64,000 bases of DNA from Shinisaurus crocodilurus (Eukaryota; Chordata; Lepidosauria; Squamata; Shinisauridae), in contig JAHFWL010000970.1 in the NCBI GenBank assembly GCA_021292165.1, positions 236,197 through 300,196 of the forward strand, written 5' to 3'. Positions 21,044 through 33,407 of this stretch are shown one piece after another; position 1 is the first letter of the stretch; each line of letters begins with the position of its first letter. A model generated the notes under the pieces. It was not told the DNA's origin. It made no database searches and worked only from the letters and a program-made list of their open reading frames with translations. The position numbers and the translations under genes are program-made.

Positions 21044-21922
21044 CCAGCCCATTAGCAGACTGGATAACCCTGGACTACACTGTAGTACAGCCTAAATTGC
21101 ATGTTAAATTCAGGATTACCAAGTATAGATCCTAATTACCAAAAACACTAATCTTGTTCTTTCTCACAGTGTAGAACAGAATGATTTTGTTCTAGAATTC
21201 CTGTTACAGAATTCTTTTCTACATTGTTATCACACTCAAAAGATTTTGAAGAATGATGCACAGAGCATGTGCTGCACATGTTGCTCTCAAACTAATGGAG
21301 TATGAGCCAAGGTTTGACAAATTATCAGCATGCATGCAATAGCAGAAATCACATTAATTGTGCAAAAGCATGCCCAATGCAAACTTTTACCTAATGCAGT
21401 GTTTGCAGTCCAAGACATAAAGTGTTTAAAATGTGTTAAGCACGTTTAGTTTTCTTGTTTATCTTGCTCATCCTAGTACAGGTTGACTTTTACTTTTACT
21501 AATCCGACACCTGTAGAAGCAGGGAAAGGACCCGGGGTAAAGCTTGCCCCATACGATTTCAGTCTGGCATATAAATCATATTACAAGTTGAGAATCCCTT
21601 ATCCAAAAATACATGTGCCTAATTATTTTAAAAGTTTGTATAAATTCCCTTCAGGCTATGTGTACAATGTAGTACTATAATAATTTTTAAGTTGATTTTT
21701 TTTTCAACAAAAAATTGTATCATTGAAAGCTCTGTTATTGTGTTTTTCTTTTAAGACAAAATATGTTAATTAGTTCGGACAACTGTATGAGTTGTTTTTC
21801 TAAAACGAAAACCTCGGTATTCAGGTTTAATTGCAGTGTTGGCACTTTGAAATAAATAAGTTGGTTTTGTGTTGCAGTTTGGGCACTCGGGCTCAAAAAG
21901 GTTCGCCATCACTGACATACAT

Positions 21923-22888
21923 GGTCTATTTCAGCTGTCTGTCTTTTTCCCCTGCTCATGAGTAGGAGGGGCTGAAGCACCACTGGGATTCCTCGTATCC
22001 TCACGGAGCTTCGCTCCTCTCCTCCCCTGGAATGCTCCTCCAGCACCGGCTCTGAAGACCGTCTTCCATCTTCAGTGCTGCAGCCAGTGCAGAAAGAACC
22101 GTGCCAACTGCACGGGCGGAGGGAGGACCCTCCAAAGTGAGAGTCCCAGCTCCGATCTCGGAGGGCTTTTCCAAGGTTGGAGCTGGGACCCCAACTTTCC
22201 TATGGCCAGCCAGACAGCATCTACTGGTCATAGGATTGCACCCTCAGTGTACTTTCTCCACACCATATGTGCAGCATGCACACCAGATCTGCACCCCTTG
22301 TACTAATGTGCAGATCGGAACTTAGCTATCCATCAGATTTTTCACTTCTCTGAATGTTGCACTGCAGTTCTTCAGCAGTTCAAATGGACACATTATGCAT
22401 TTAAGTACGGTATGTATTCTGAGAGAAAAGACACATTTAAATATGTTCCAGCTTATAAGATCAAATAAACAAATCTCAGAGCAATCAAAAAGAAATGACT
22501 CATTGACAGTTTTGGTCCCCTTTCTCCCCTTATGTTAGTGGTATAGGAGCTGCTGCAGCGTGCCTCCTTCAATGTACCACAAGAGTAAACATGAGAAGTA
22601 CTGGGCTACATAGGAAGATCAGCACACTATAGCTGTGTTGTCCCAGCTTTTGGGAGGTGATGATGTGGGGAGGAGCCTCCCACATGTTATACTGGCATGG
22701 GAATGAGCCACACTCCATTTTGCCCCATTGGCTATGAACAGCATGCTCCTCTAGCTGCTAAAGTTGACCTATAAGTTAGGGCTAGCAATTGTCTCCTGCC
22801 TGGATAGTGTTTCACTTTTATACAACATACCAAACTTCATCCCATTGAGTTTCAGCAGTGACTACAAGGGTACAAGCTATTGGTTGTA
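21923..22888. other. Mostly unassigned sequence
   Basis: About 22000-22240 contains GC-rich inverted words (AGCTCCGATCTCGGAG, TTCCAAGGTTGGAGCTGGGA) that may be an old repeat, but no borders could be set. No gene is supported. Confidence 0.4.
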
Positions 22889-23165
22889 CTAGAGATGTAA
22901 CATCGAGCCTCGCGCGGGCAGAATGGGGCCGAAATCGGCCCCGCTCACGCCGTGCGAGGCCTTACCTTCTCTTCGGGGCGGCTCACCTCTCCACGGCGAG
23001 CCACCCGCGCAGCCCGCTCCGGTCCTGTCCTGTCGCGTCACTTGCCGGAAGTGACACGACGGGACTGGAGAGGATGGGTCGAGCGGCGCAGAGAACTGCT
23101 CCGCGCTGCTCAGAAGATCGAGGCAGAGGGGCTGCGCCCGCGGAGAGTCGACCCCCCCCCAGTTT
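22889..23165. other. CpG-rich island, probably part of a repeat
   Basis: A sharply bounded GC- and CpG-rich block in AT-rich surroundings. It contains GGGGCCGAAATCGGCCCC (22925-22942), shared with the Tigger-like element at 1217-1232, and the inverted repeat GTCACTTGCCGGAAGTGAC (23037-23055), which includes an ETS-type CCGGAAGTG word. Open frames on both strands are explained by low stop density. It could be a promoter fragment carried by a transposon, or a true CpG island. I see no downstream exon. Confidence 0.5.
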
Positions 23166-24097
23166 GATTTCATGGCTAGTTGTACCACCAGAATATCCCC
23201 CCTCTAGCTAGGAATGGGCGAACGAGCAACGTAAAAGATTGCTAGGATTATCCGAACATCGTCTCACCACTAGTCTTGTGCCCAATTCCTCTTCCTGTTT
23301 GCAATCGCTGCTTGCTTTGCGCAAACGGGAAGCTTGTGCAAATCAAGCAGCGATCAAAGAGATTTGTGCAAATCTCCCCAAATGCATGCAATTTTCCTAA
23401 TTTGCATAAATTTCCTCCATAGACTAAAGCAGGACTGATTCAGGCTACTGAGGAAATTTGCACAAATTGTACTGGGAATCAGGAATGAGACAAACGTGAA
23501 CATGTGTTTGACAACTGGTGAATATTTTCGGTGGACACGTGCTCATCCTCACATTTGGAGCTTTGAACGGGGCTTGCATGTTTTGTGAGCAAAAACAAAA
23601 TTCTCATACTTTCCTTCCTCTAGCGAGAATCATTTAGACCAGTGGTCCACCACCAGATAGTGTACAACTGAGCCATTTGTCATGTCCTTACCTATATGAC
23701 ACACCAGTGTTCCACTATAGGGAATGTCGGAGAAATCTGCAACAGATTCAAATAAGTTTGGACTTCTATGAATACAATCTGCGGATTCTGCAGTGGACTG
23801 GCTTTTTCTGGGTCATGCGCACTTGCAGATGAGGTGTTGTCTTTGGGGGGACTTGTGCTAATGCACACTTAGAACAAGTGTGTATTAGCATAAGTGGAAC
23901 GAAATTGAACAAAAGATGCCTGACAATCCATGAAACACAGATGGAACAGATTTAACAAAATCTGTTCATCCCTTGTTCCACATCAGGGGCTGCAGTAAAC
24001 CTCTGGAGTAGCAACAACACAAATAGGTTCCTGTCTTTGGTCTGCAGCTGCATGCTACATTGTGCCACCAGACCCTAAACTCTATGATCTATGAAAC
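23166..24097. repeat. Old AT-rich repeats, poorly resolved
   Basis: About 23700-23985 (GGGAATGTCGGAGAAATCTG near the left, AACAAAATCTGTTCATCCCT at the right) resembles the TAGGGATG-ended family. The stretch 23210-23635 is similar in style but its borders are unclear. Confidence 0.4.
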
Positions 24098-24233
24098 CAA
24101 GGCTCTCCAACCTTGGATCCCCAGATGTTGCTGGACTACAGCTCCCAGAATCCTTTGCCATTAGCCATGCTGGCTGGGTATGCTGGGAGCTGTAGTCCAG
24201 CAACATCTGGGGACCCAAGGTTGGAGAGCCCTG
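24098..24233. mobile_element. Palindromic hAT-like MITE (copy 3)
   Basis: The left arm starts CAAGGCTCTCCAACCTTGGA and the right arm ends GGTTGGAGAGCCCTG, so one terminal base has changed. No clean 8-bp duplication remains. The two ~60-bp arms pair almost completely. Confidence 0.8.
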
Positions 24234-24236
24234 CTC

Positions 24237-25929
24237 TAAACTTTTGATCCCTGTCTATGGATTTGCCAGTACAATAGTAAATACAATTAAGTCTTAATGG
24301 TGTTGGTGTTTTTGACCAAAAAAGCAAATACTTTATCCATTGAGAAGTGTCCTATATTTATTTCACCCTATTTAAATAGCATGAGGAAAGGGTAGATCAG
24401 GAGTTTTCAAAGTCTGACATAACGAGCCTGTCAACACAAGTGAAAACTGCTCAGTTCTCCTCAAATATAAGAAAAGACAGGCAGATGGCTCAGCAGTTGG
24501 TGTTTCACTCCCTTCCCAGCCCAAGAAAGTGACAGATCAAAGGAAAGGGGAAGGATCAGGACCACATGGAGCTGCAGCAGCATCCTTTCAGCTCCCTGAG
24601 CTCGCCACTTGAAGCAAGCCAAAAGCACCCCAAATTACAGTTCAGCCACTTTGGTCACAGGATTATAAATTAGCACAACTGAGAGTAGGGAGTGAGGTCA
24701 CCATACAGTCTGAAAAGCCGCTGTGATTGGGGGAAGGGTTAGCATTGCCCTGAGGGATAAACTAGATATTACCTATGGATGCATATAATATTACTTGGCT
24801 GTACTTTTTCTTTTTTTAAAAAAAGAGGAAAAGCTACTTGTAAAGGGTTGCTTGGAAGCAGAGTCCCTCAGCTGCTGCTCCTTCTGTTCCTCCTTGCTAT
24901 TACTACCACCAGTCACTTGCCAGATAGATGGCAGGAGAACAAGCAAGCGGAGGCAGCTGCTACTAAAGTTTCTCTCCGCTGCAGTTGCTGGCTTGCATAT
25001 CCCTTCTGGACCAGAGCGAGAGTGCAGGTGAGTAAGCAGATGGCGATGGGGAGGAGGAGGAGCAGGAGGACCAAGGAACCTCAACATCTGATGCCACCCC
25101 TGGCCTTTCCCATCACAATTGCATGGATTATAATAGACAGTATCCAAACAGTGCTGCGCCCCCGCTGATTCCGTTCTGCAAGTGAGACCCACTAGTGCAA
25201 CAGGGATTTAGCCCTTTTGGGAGCAACCGGAAATGCTAGTCTCTGGAATGGGGTAGGTCAGCAGAGCTCACATAAGGGAGCTTTGCCAATCTTTTCCTGA
25301 TCCAGAAATGAGCATTTCTGCGTGTTTGGGGGCTTTTAATAGGAAGCATTGAATCTCTGTTATGCAAATGGTGGGTCCTGCTTGCGCAACAGAATTGGCA
25401 GGAGGGGCCACTTGCGCTACGGCCCCGCTGGATACTGCCCAATCCATCACAGGCAAATGCATTCTGTTTTGGCAGTTGCTCAGTTCCTATTTTGTAATTT
25501 GGTACAGAAATGGGTATATCTCCCCCGCCTTGAACTTGGAATGGACCTGTTTAAATCAGATTAATTTAGAGGTTTTTGCATGGATGCCCCAAATTAACCT
25601 AATTTAAAACCAGGTCTAATCCAATATGCAACGCCTTTAGGCCCCATCATTCTCCCAGTGGTCTGCTGACGGCTGTTTCTTCTGACCTTTCCCTTTTATT
25701 TCCCAGTATTATTGAGGCAGGTGGCAGGGTCATGGTGGGGAGAGTTTCTGGTGGGGGCAGATTGTAAGCTTCAGTCAGTACGTACTGCTGTGAAAATGCA
25801 CAGCAGTAGTCATGAATGCCAGGAGCCATGGCGGAAAAAAGCTTAGGAGCCATGAAAAAAACCAGCACTCAGAAGCTGTAGCCTGAGACCCTACTTAAGC
25901 AGTCCCTGGGAGCTCCTGCCTCAATGTAG
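24237..25929. other. Unassigned sequence
   Basis: No recognised repeat. A 129-residue frame at 24779-25168 and a longer opposite-strand frame overlap in a C/T-rich stretch and lack recognisable domains, so I do not call a gene. Confidence 0.45.
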
Positions 25930-26096
25930 AGTTTCCAGGAACCACAAGCAAGAGGGTGCTATTACACTCATGTCCTACTTGTGGGTTTCCCACAGGCAGC
26001 TGGGTGGCCACTGTGTGAACAGAACAGTGGACTAGATGGAGCCTTGGTCTGATCCAGCATGGCTCTTCTTATGTTCTCCTGTTCTTACGTACGTAT
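25930..26096 (+). repeat. CR1-like LINE/SINE 3' end
   Basis: The phrases GTGTGAACAGAACAGTGGAC, TAGATGGAGCCTTGGTCTGA and CTCTTCTTATGTTCT are shared with 29160-29408. This is a common sauropsid retroelement end with no coding sequence. Confidence 0.6.
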
Positions 26097-26172
26097 ATTT
26101 GGGAATGGAAGAGGCTCATACAAAACTTAGTAGGATCCATCCTTTGGTGTTGTTATCAAAGGTTTCTGATTC

Positions 26173-26221
26173 TAGATTTCATAGATCAATAGTGAGGGCT
26201 TCGAGTCAACCCCCTGTCATG
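26173..26221 (-). repeat. Damaged CR1/5S-SINE tail fragment
   Basis: TAGATTTCATAGATCAATAG followed by CGAGTCAACCCCCTGTCAT is a shortened, mutated copy of the tail seen in the 5S-SINEs. Confidence 0.5.
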
Positions 26222-29159
26222 CGGAACTGAGAGGGCTCCATAACAACCAGCCGACCCGCTCTTTCCAGAAAGCTGAGCAGCGGGATGAGAATGGGCAAGA
26301 TGGGGGGTTTAAACACTTGTTGCCCAATTTTGGATTTTGCCCAATCACTAGACAATGCAGTGTAAAACCCATAAACAGCCCATCAATTTTGAAGAGTACA
26401 CACACATTCAAATAGTTGGCTATAGGACAGCTGCAATTGTCTAGTCAGATTATGCATATCTCACCCATAATTTCATCCTTTTCCATATTAATCTGATTTT
26501 AAAAAAAAATCCTCTCGAAACAGTATTTTAATACATATAGTGCCTCAGTGAATAGGGCAGTTAATCCATTTTGTAAATTCTGTGAATCATATTGTTCCTA
26601 TATTTCTCAGTTACAATTTTACTGGTGTAGAATGGCTTTTCCTGAATTTCTCAACTATGAGAAAATTAAAAGTTGAGCAAAGCAATTCTTTCCTTCTTAT
26701 AGCAACATAAAGTTGCTCTTCCTTGGTTTGTTTTTTTAAAAGCTACTCTAGTCTAAATGTTTCCTTTTTCACCCTCTCCCTAAATTATTGTATTTCCCTA
26801 ATGGCTTGTTGTATTGTTTGCCAATACAATGAAAGAACTATTAACACTTAAGCTAATTAAGATTTTCAAAAACAAAAAGAAAAAAGAAAGAAAGAAAAAG
26901 CCCTGGTTATGTTGTCCTCATTAGTCGATTTTTAAAAATCCTCAACATCGTTCAAACGTATTAAGGAAAGATGAAGATTGCTTTTAAATTTCAAGAAATG
27001 AATGTAAGTGTTCATATTCTGGTACATTAACAGTTTGTTCCAGTACATTGATATTTTATGTGGAAACCCTACTCAGCAATTAATATGCCCGAGACAAATT
27101 GAAAAACCCATAATCCATTCCTTCTCTGCTGGAATGTAAGAGTATATTATTATTGAGAAGCTACAGGATATCAGAGCCATTTTTTAAACTTGAATGCTCA
27201 TTACCTTAAATCTGCATATAAAACAGTTTTGCATTCAGACTAGGTGATCACGTAACTGAATATGTTACAAATGAAAATGCACCAAATTAAAAAGAGAGCA
27301 AACAACAACAAAAAACACTGCCATGGGCTTCTTTTCTAAAGTAATATTTATATTTTCAAGGTACCGAGGCTTAATAAGAATTATAAACTAAGCATGAACA
27401 ACATATTATCATTTTGGGAATAGAAAGACAGTTGCAGGTTTCTTTACTTGATTGACTGTCAGAGGTCATTTATGCCTAATATTCTCATGTAGAACGATAC
27501 AGTTTCATTCCTGTGGAAGGACATCATTGTTCAAACCATTGGCGATAATTAGCAACCCTCCTAGGAGCTTTGGCTTCAAATGCCATGAAAATTGAAACAT
27601 TTGCTCACTCCAGAGGTAACCCTTAATTAACAAATTTTATATCACTGCCAGGGTTATGTGACAAGGGATTTTTCCTCTGCAGTTTTCTATACCTGTATAT
27701 GTGTTTTGTTCCGGTTTTTGCCTCATGTATTTATGTGTTTTTCCTGAATCACGATTTCAGAAAATCTGGATTTTACTTTATTTTACTCATAGTAATGTAG
27801 GAATGGGAGGAAAGCTTGAAATGATCAATGTAATGGACCTTAAATGATGGAAGACGGAAGGAAAAGCACAAGCAAGTGATACTGCAGTCTCTCTCTTCTG
27901 GCTTCCATCATTTAAGGTCCATTTTATCTGTTAGTTAGTTCAAGCAATATTGCACACATGTAATTAGCCAGTCACCTGGTTGGCTGTAGAGAGTTACCAT
28001 TGGCTCTTCTTGTAATCGGAATTGGCAGATCCCATGTCATGTTGGTTGGTTGCGTGTACAACATTTCAGTGGTGTTTTTTGCCTTATGAGTCTACAAGGG
28101 CAAAAGGGAAATAGTGCTGCAATCAAAGACAACTTGATGCTGTGCTGTATTTTCAGGGTGCCTCTCTGTGTAAAGCTCTTTCTCTGGCCAGCAAGGAGGG
28201 AGATAAATGGGGAGCAATCACCACTGCTTCCCTCAGACCTAGAAGCCCCTGAAGCAAGTAGCTGCAGTGAGATAGAGCCACTCCCTGGTTCTGCTGGCAG
28301 GGAGAAGCACACTCAGGGAGTTGTAACCGCCATTGCCCGCTTTAGAACCAGTGATGCCCCCCCTCTCCCCACCCACGCCCCCATTTTGGAGGCTAGAAAT
28401 AGCATCTCACTCAGTAAGCATTTTTGGGGAAAACAAGGGACAGCCTCTTCAGCTAAAACTCCTGAAACTTTCTCCTGCTATGATTTGAGAAAATGTGAAA
28501 GGGAAAGGTTAAAGCGAAAAGGTTAAAGGTCAGGAGCCATTTCTGCTCCAGCCAAGGCTAATTGTTCTCAGTATATCCTGGAAGCCCAAGCTTCACTTTT
28601 TTAGCAATGGAAGCCCTAACATAATCCACTACTGTAATATCCAGGTTTTATTGATAAAATATGCCTCACTTTCCATTCCACTCCAGTATCAAGAGCTCAC
28701 AGTGACAATTTTACAGCTGAGCTTCCTCTGGCAACAACAGAAGAGAGTAATGTTACCTTTTGCTGGAGTCCCCCATTTTTGCTACCTTAATTCACCAAGG
28801 GGGATGATGTGGAGTACTAAAAACAAATGGATATCAAGGTTTCAGTCCTTTATGGCTGGTATGGGTTTTGGTATGTTTGGCTTCTGGTGCTGTCTTGTTG
28901 CGGAAATGGATGGGATAGGAATAAAACACTCCCACTGCTGCTCTTTCAGCATCATTACCATATGAATAAAAGGGGCTACCTTAAGGTAGAAATCCTGTAC
29001 ACATATACCTGGAACTCCATAGGACTTACTTCTAAGTAGATATGCACTGTAACTCAAGGCTCTTGATGTGTCCATGGCATAAAGTGTGTGTATGTGTGTG
29101 TGATCGGGGGGGGGGGGCGGGCGAAGGGAAGCAAGATAATGATGATAACAATTGGGACC
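26222..29159. other. Long AT-rich stretch with few recognisable repeats
   Basis: About 2.9 kb without clear transposons apart from a small fragment near 28986-29050. A 158-residue frame at 28050-28526 has no recognised motif or splice context. The low repeat density of 26450-27860 could mean slower turnover or constraint. That cannot be decided from one sequence. Confidence 0.45.
29106..29117. repeat. Poly-G run after a (GT)n stretch
   Basis: A GTGTGTGTATGTGTGTG segment is followed by an almost pure G run. It may be unstable and is a likely place for sequencing error. Confidence 0.8.
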
Positions 29160-29408
29160 TGCAACAAAATGTTGCAGGTGTGAAGTCCTGCTGTTCAGAA
29201 TTCCAGATGCTCTATTCCAGGATCAGAGGCAGTATGCCTACGTACTCCAGTTGCTGGGGAACATGGATGGGAGGGTACTGCTGCTGTGGCACTCATGTCC
29301 TGCTTGTGGGATCCCATGGACAGTTGGCTGGCCACTATGTGAACAGAATGCTGGACTAGATGGACCCTTGGTCTGATCCAGCAGGGCTCTTCTTATGTTC
29401 TTACGTTG
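29160..29408 (+). repeat. CR1-like LINE/SINE 3' end
   Basis: It contains CTGGCCACTATGTGAACAGA, ATGCTGGACTAGATGGACCC and GCTCTTCTTATGTTCTTACG, the same 3'-end phrases as 25930-26096 in a longer copy. Confidence 0.65.
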
Positions 29409-31468
29409 TTATTCTATTACCACTTCCCCTGCTGGCTTTTGATTATTTCCCATATCAGTCAGCATTCCGTTGCCATTGAGGCGCATGCTCAGTCCTCACT
29501 GGGTGGTTGTTCTTGTTGTTTTTCATATACTTCTTTTGTACCATTACAAACATTAGGGTTTCCCAAAGCCTGCTAATGCCTCCCTCTTCTGTGTGGATGG
29601 CACCATTTTGGCTAAGCAAGGAGCAGAACTTGGAGGATTGAGATTGTTATTAGTATGTCTAGGGATGCTCAAGAGTTTCATTTGATTTGCATTTTAAAGC
29701 AAACTGACCTGATTCACACCTAATACACAGATTAGAACACAGACAGTTATCCTTTGGGTTTTGCACTTCATCTAATTCTGCAATATTGTTCTCGTCTCAA
29801 AGAAGTACCAAAATACATACTAAAAAGCATATTTTGGGTAAAAATGCATACACAGATGTGTATCTAGCCTAAAATGTATACAAAAATGTGTAATTTAGGA
29901 TAGGTTTTTACCCTAAAACAGCATATTTTGTGAAAAATACATTAAAATGAAGCACATCTAGTGCATTTTTTAAAATCACAGATTGATGCAGAAAGAGGAA
30001 GGAATTGACTTATGAGTGAACACATGTGAAACTGACACAGACCAGAAATGGACTGATCCCTCCATTCCCTAATATATACAATAATGTTGACCTTAATAGA
30101 GAAGAAAAGCTCAGTTTGTTCAGATAATGCAGGATGGTTCTATAGTATGTAATACAAATAATACCATGTGGACATTGATGCATTACAGGACCTCACAGAG
30201 GTCGTCTTAGGCTTTTTTTCTCCCCATGACTCACATACTTAATGCTATTCTTTGTTCTGTAGGATTCCAATAATGGTTTAATAACCTTTATGAACTTCAT
30301 AAATCAAACTTGCATCTAGATAAAGACTTCTTCAGGTGTTCAGTTTTAAGCACATAAATAGTTAAATAGCTAATTCATGCATCTTCAATAATAAATTAGC
30401 AGCACTGACAGTTAAATATATCTATGAATCTTTCCAAGATAGCTGCACTGAAGATTAGTCTTCCTGTTCCAGTACTGACCATTTTTAGTTTGTGTTTGCT
30501 TTTGAAATCTTTACATCCATCTTACCAAGCAGCTGATAATTGCAGCTTTTATAGATGAACATATTAACCTATTACACGTCGTGATGGATTAACCATTATG
30601 CTTAGTGCTCCACAGAGCAGCCCTGGCCTAGTTTGGACACCTGCTGTGATTTAATTACATAGGATTTTCCATTGCAAACTTTTGCTCATCTTGTTTGCTG
30701 CCTAGAACTTCATTCCTGCACCTTATAACATGATAGCTGCTTATTTCCTTGAGACAGAAGTATCATGCAAGTCCCCCTGACACACACAAAGGTAGTACTA
30801 CAATTCAAAGTACACACTATTGATAATGCACAATGCTTTAGAGTCCTCATCTCCAATGTCACATGACAAGGCATTTTCCATCTTTCTTTCTCCCTCCACA
30901 CTTCATTAAGGAGGTTTGTATGCTGAGTTGGTATTCAAACTTGAAATGTAGAATGGTATCCTGAATACATGTACCAACTTTCATTCTAGTAGCTCAATCT
31001 TCAAGGAAGATACGGTCTTGCGATCTATTTTTCATTCACCCCTTTGAAATTGGACGTGGGCCTTGGTGAGTTGGGAGGTCCAGATTGAGAAAGCTACCCC
31101 ACAAGCCAGAATTTCCCCAGCCCTGCTGTACAACTGGCAGCATTTTCTAATCTTCCTCCATCCCTCCACATTTCTCTCCCTCTGTTGTTTCCCCACTATC
31201 TAAGTTAGACTGTAAGTTCCTTGGGATCATGGACTTGTCTATGTTGTCTGTGTAACTCTGTAAGGTACCATGTACACTAATGATAAGAAATAAATGAATG
31301 ATGATGATCTTATACAATGCTGGAATATAAAATACAACCCAAATGTCCAAGCTGACATTTTGCACTTTTAATTACCATTTTCTCTTTCTCTCCTTTTCCT
31401 CTTTTCCAGCGATGCTGGGTTGTTTATAGAAAACTGGTATAATTGCCTTTGGTTATTATAGGCAACTG
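29409..31468. other. Unassigned sequence
   Basis: About 29650-30070 has a TAGGGATGCTC start and AAAATGCATA-type words and may be an old relative of 16746-17197. The rest shows no recognised repeat or gene. Confidence 0.4.
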
Positions 31469-31800
31469 AGGGCTTTTCTGCATGAGGCATTTATTATATG
31501 CTTGTCATTCCCTACTCATAGTTGTTTACGGGCACTTTAGATGATGCCAGAACCCTCCAGGTTCACTTCTGTGTCTAACCAGATCTTTTGGCGAGTTTTT
31601 ATAGAGCAGCGGGAAAAGTGGCATTTAACTGTGAAAGCGAAAGAGCAATTTCCTCTTGTGTATTTGCGTTATTCCATTATACCACAATGCCACCTACGGC
31701 TTATGTAGTAGGAAAGCAGAAAAGGAAATGCTCCTTGTGCTCGGATCTCGGTTCTGCGATGAAATTGAAAGGACATACATACAACAGATTAACAGCCAAT
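31469..31800. repeat. Partial copy of the AGGGCTT inverted-repeat element
   Basis: AGGGCTTTTCTGCATGAGGC followed by ATTTATTATATG, and later TTCCATTATACCACAATGCC, match in order the left part and interior of the element at 34144-36124. Confidence 0.55.
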
Positions 31801-31875
31801 TAACAGCCTTATGTAGAAATGCTCTGAACAATCAGTTGTGTGTTTATTTGTTGTATTACTGTTATATGTACATGT

Positions 31876-32014
31876 AAAAGGAAGAGGGGGAAGAGAAGTA
31901 AGAGGGAGGAGGAGGAGGAAAAAGGAGAAGAAGGTGGAGAAAGAAAAAGTAGGAAGGAAAAAAGGAGGGAGGGAGGGAGGAAGGATGGAGGAAGGAAAGA
32001 AGGAAGGAAGAAAA
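31876..32014. repeat. Purine-only tract (GGAA/GAGG-rich)
   Basis: Nearly 140 bases of almost uninterrupted A and G on the plus strand, mixing GGAA, GAGG and AAAG units. Mirror-type stretches can form triple helices. Confidence 0.9.
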
Positions 32015-32211
32015 TGGATGTGGGGATCAAGGAGATATTCAAACTTGCCATGAATGCATGTTTATTTATTTTATTTTATTTATTTATTTCATTTCTATAC
32101 CACTCGGACATCCTAATATCTCATTGTATGACATAGTTATTACATTACAAACAGCATGTCAAATGGGCATGTTAAACCAATTCCTTACTTCAGTTGGCTC
32201 ACACTATATAG

Positions 32212-32346
32212 CAGCGTTCTCCAACCTTGGGTCCCCAGATGTTTTTGGCCTACAACTCCCAGCATGCCCCAGCCAGCTACGCTGGCTGGGGCATGCTGGG
32301 AGTTGTAGGCCAAAAACATCTGGGGACCCAAGGTTGGAGAACGCTG
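32212..32346. mobile_element. Palindromic hAT-like MITE (copy 4)
   Basis: The arms start CAGCGTTCTCCAACCTTGGG and end GGTTGGAGAACGCTG, with near-perfect pairing across the whole element. The flanks CTATATAG (32204-32211) and CTATATAC (32347-32354) match at 7 of 8 bases. Confidence 0.85.
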
Positions 32347-33007
32347 CTATATACAGTAGAAAGAAAGCCTGCTCTCTGCTCTGCAGAGCATCTTAAGGAC
32401 TGGGTAGGATAAACTGAAGGGCAGTTTGGGTGGCTGTGTGCAGATATGATGGATATGAGGATATCTGTGTGAGGATATGGCAGATGGGAAACTGTGACTT
32501 ACATGTGTTGAGCTATGTGTATTGAGCTATATAGAACAGCAAAATATGGTTCAACATTGACTTCTGAGTTCTTTAATTGAGTCCAGGTTAAACTTTATTA
32601 ATTTATTAAACTTCCATATATACAGACACAGAGTCTTTGTCAAAGACTGGTTAAGCATGTCTGAAATGTTTCATGTACGTTAAAACATAGAATCTCTTTC
32701 CTGTTGGAGAGGCTCACTGGTAATAACTCCTCTTTCTAATTTAATGTCAACGAAGCTGAAAAAGCTTGCATCTGTCCTGTATCCTATATTTCTGTACCAT
32801 TATCTATAGCAAATATGTGTCCTAGAATTATATCTTGTGAACATTACTACTAGTTGTCTATTTGATGAACCAGACATGTAAGGGGCAACTGAATTCACCT
32901 GGCCAAATTAATTACGGCCTTGTTACTGCTGGTGATTCAGGCTGACTGGACCAAAGGCAAACTAAGAGATCAGAATTCAGAATGGGAATGGTGTTGGGCA
33001 GGTTTTA
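32347..33007. other. Unassigned sequence
   Basis: No recognised repeat or supported gene. Confidence 0.45.
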
Positions 33008-33098
33008 AGGTTGCAGTCCTATGCCCACTTACCTGGGAGTAAGCCCCACTGAACTCAATGAGACTTTTTAGTAGACATATTATAGGGCTGTGCTGTTA
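33008..33098. repeat. Dispersed 'GGGAGTAAGCCCCACTGAAC' repeat
   Basis: GGTTGCAGTCCTATGCCC, the GGGAGTAAGCCCC core and a closing partial inverted copy make it the best copy in the window of the family also seen at 7108-7178. Confidence 0.65.
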
Positions 33099-33230
33099 AT
33101 TAGACAGAATCTTTCCCTGTTATTAAAGGCACAGAACGCTCCTCAGTCCCAGACACTGGCAAACAACCTAAATGAACAATATCTGTGCCTTCCTGTTTCG
33201 TTCCTACCTTCACACTGGCTTATAGGGTGT

Positions 33231-33407
33231 TTCATAGATTTCATAGATCATAGAGTTGGAAGGAGCCTACAAGGCTATCGATTCCAACCCCCTGCTCAAT
33301 GCAGGAAACTAGAGGAGGGGGTCTCCCATCCAAGTAATAACCAGGCCTGACCCTGCTTAGCTTTCCACGCTGACGCTCAGACAAGCTGAGCCAGCATAAG
33401 CCACAGC
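33231..33407 (-). repeat. 5S rRNA-derived SINE (copy E)
   Basis: Minus-strand copy with a complete 5S-like head and CR1-type tail. An extra GACGCT (33371-33376) in the head looks like a small duplication. Confidence 0.85.

Larger units (their letters stand above)
20151..21914 (+). mobile_element. Charlie-like hAT transposon, nonautonomous (long copy)
   Basis: The left end CAGTGAAGGCAAACC and the right end GGTTCGCCATCACTG are inverted copies. The flanks ACATAGAT (20143-20150) and ACATACAT (21915-21922) form a 7-of-8 target duplication. The terminal phrase CCTATGGCACGCGTGCCA is like Charlie-type hAT families known in several mammals and reptiles. Relative to the 910-bp copy at 47747-48656, it has about 850 extra bases (about 20230-21130). 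These are GC-rich, include a direct duplication, and contain other repeats. No transposase frame is visible. Confidence 0.85.

Noticed and set aside
22858..23211. 117-residue frame in the CpG-rich block
   Set aside because: High GC content lowers stop frequency on all frames; no domain or downstream exon supports it.
24779..25192. Overlapping ~130-residue frames on both strands
   Set aside because: C/T-rich sequence with few stops on either strand explains both; no protein motif is seen.
28050..28526. 158-residue open frame on the plus strand
   Set aside because: No recognisable domain, start context or splice signals, and composition similar to surrounding non-coding sequence.
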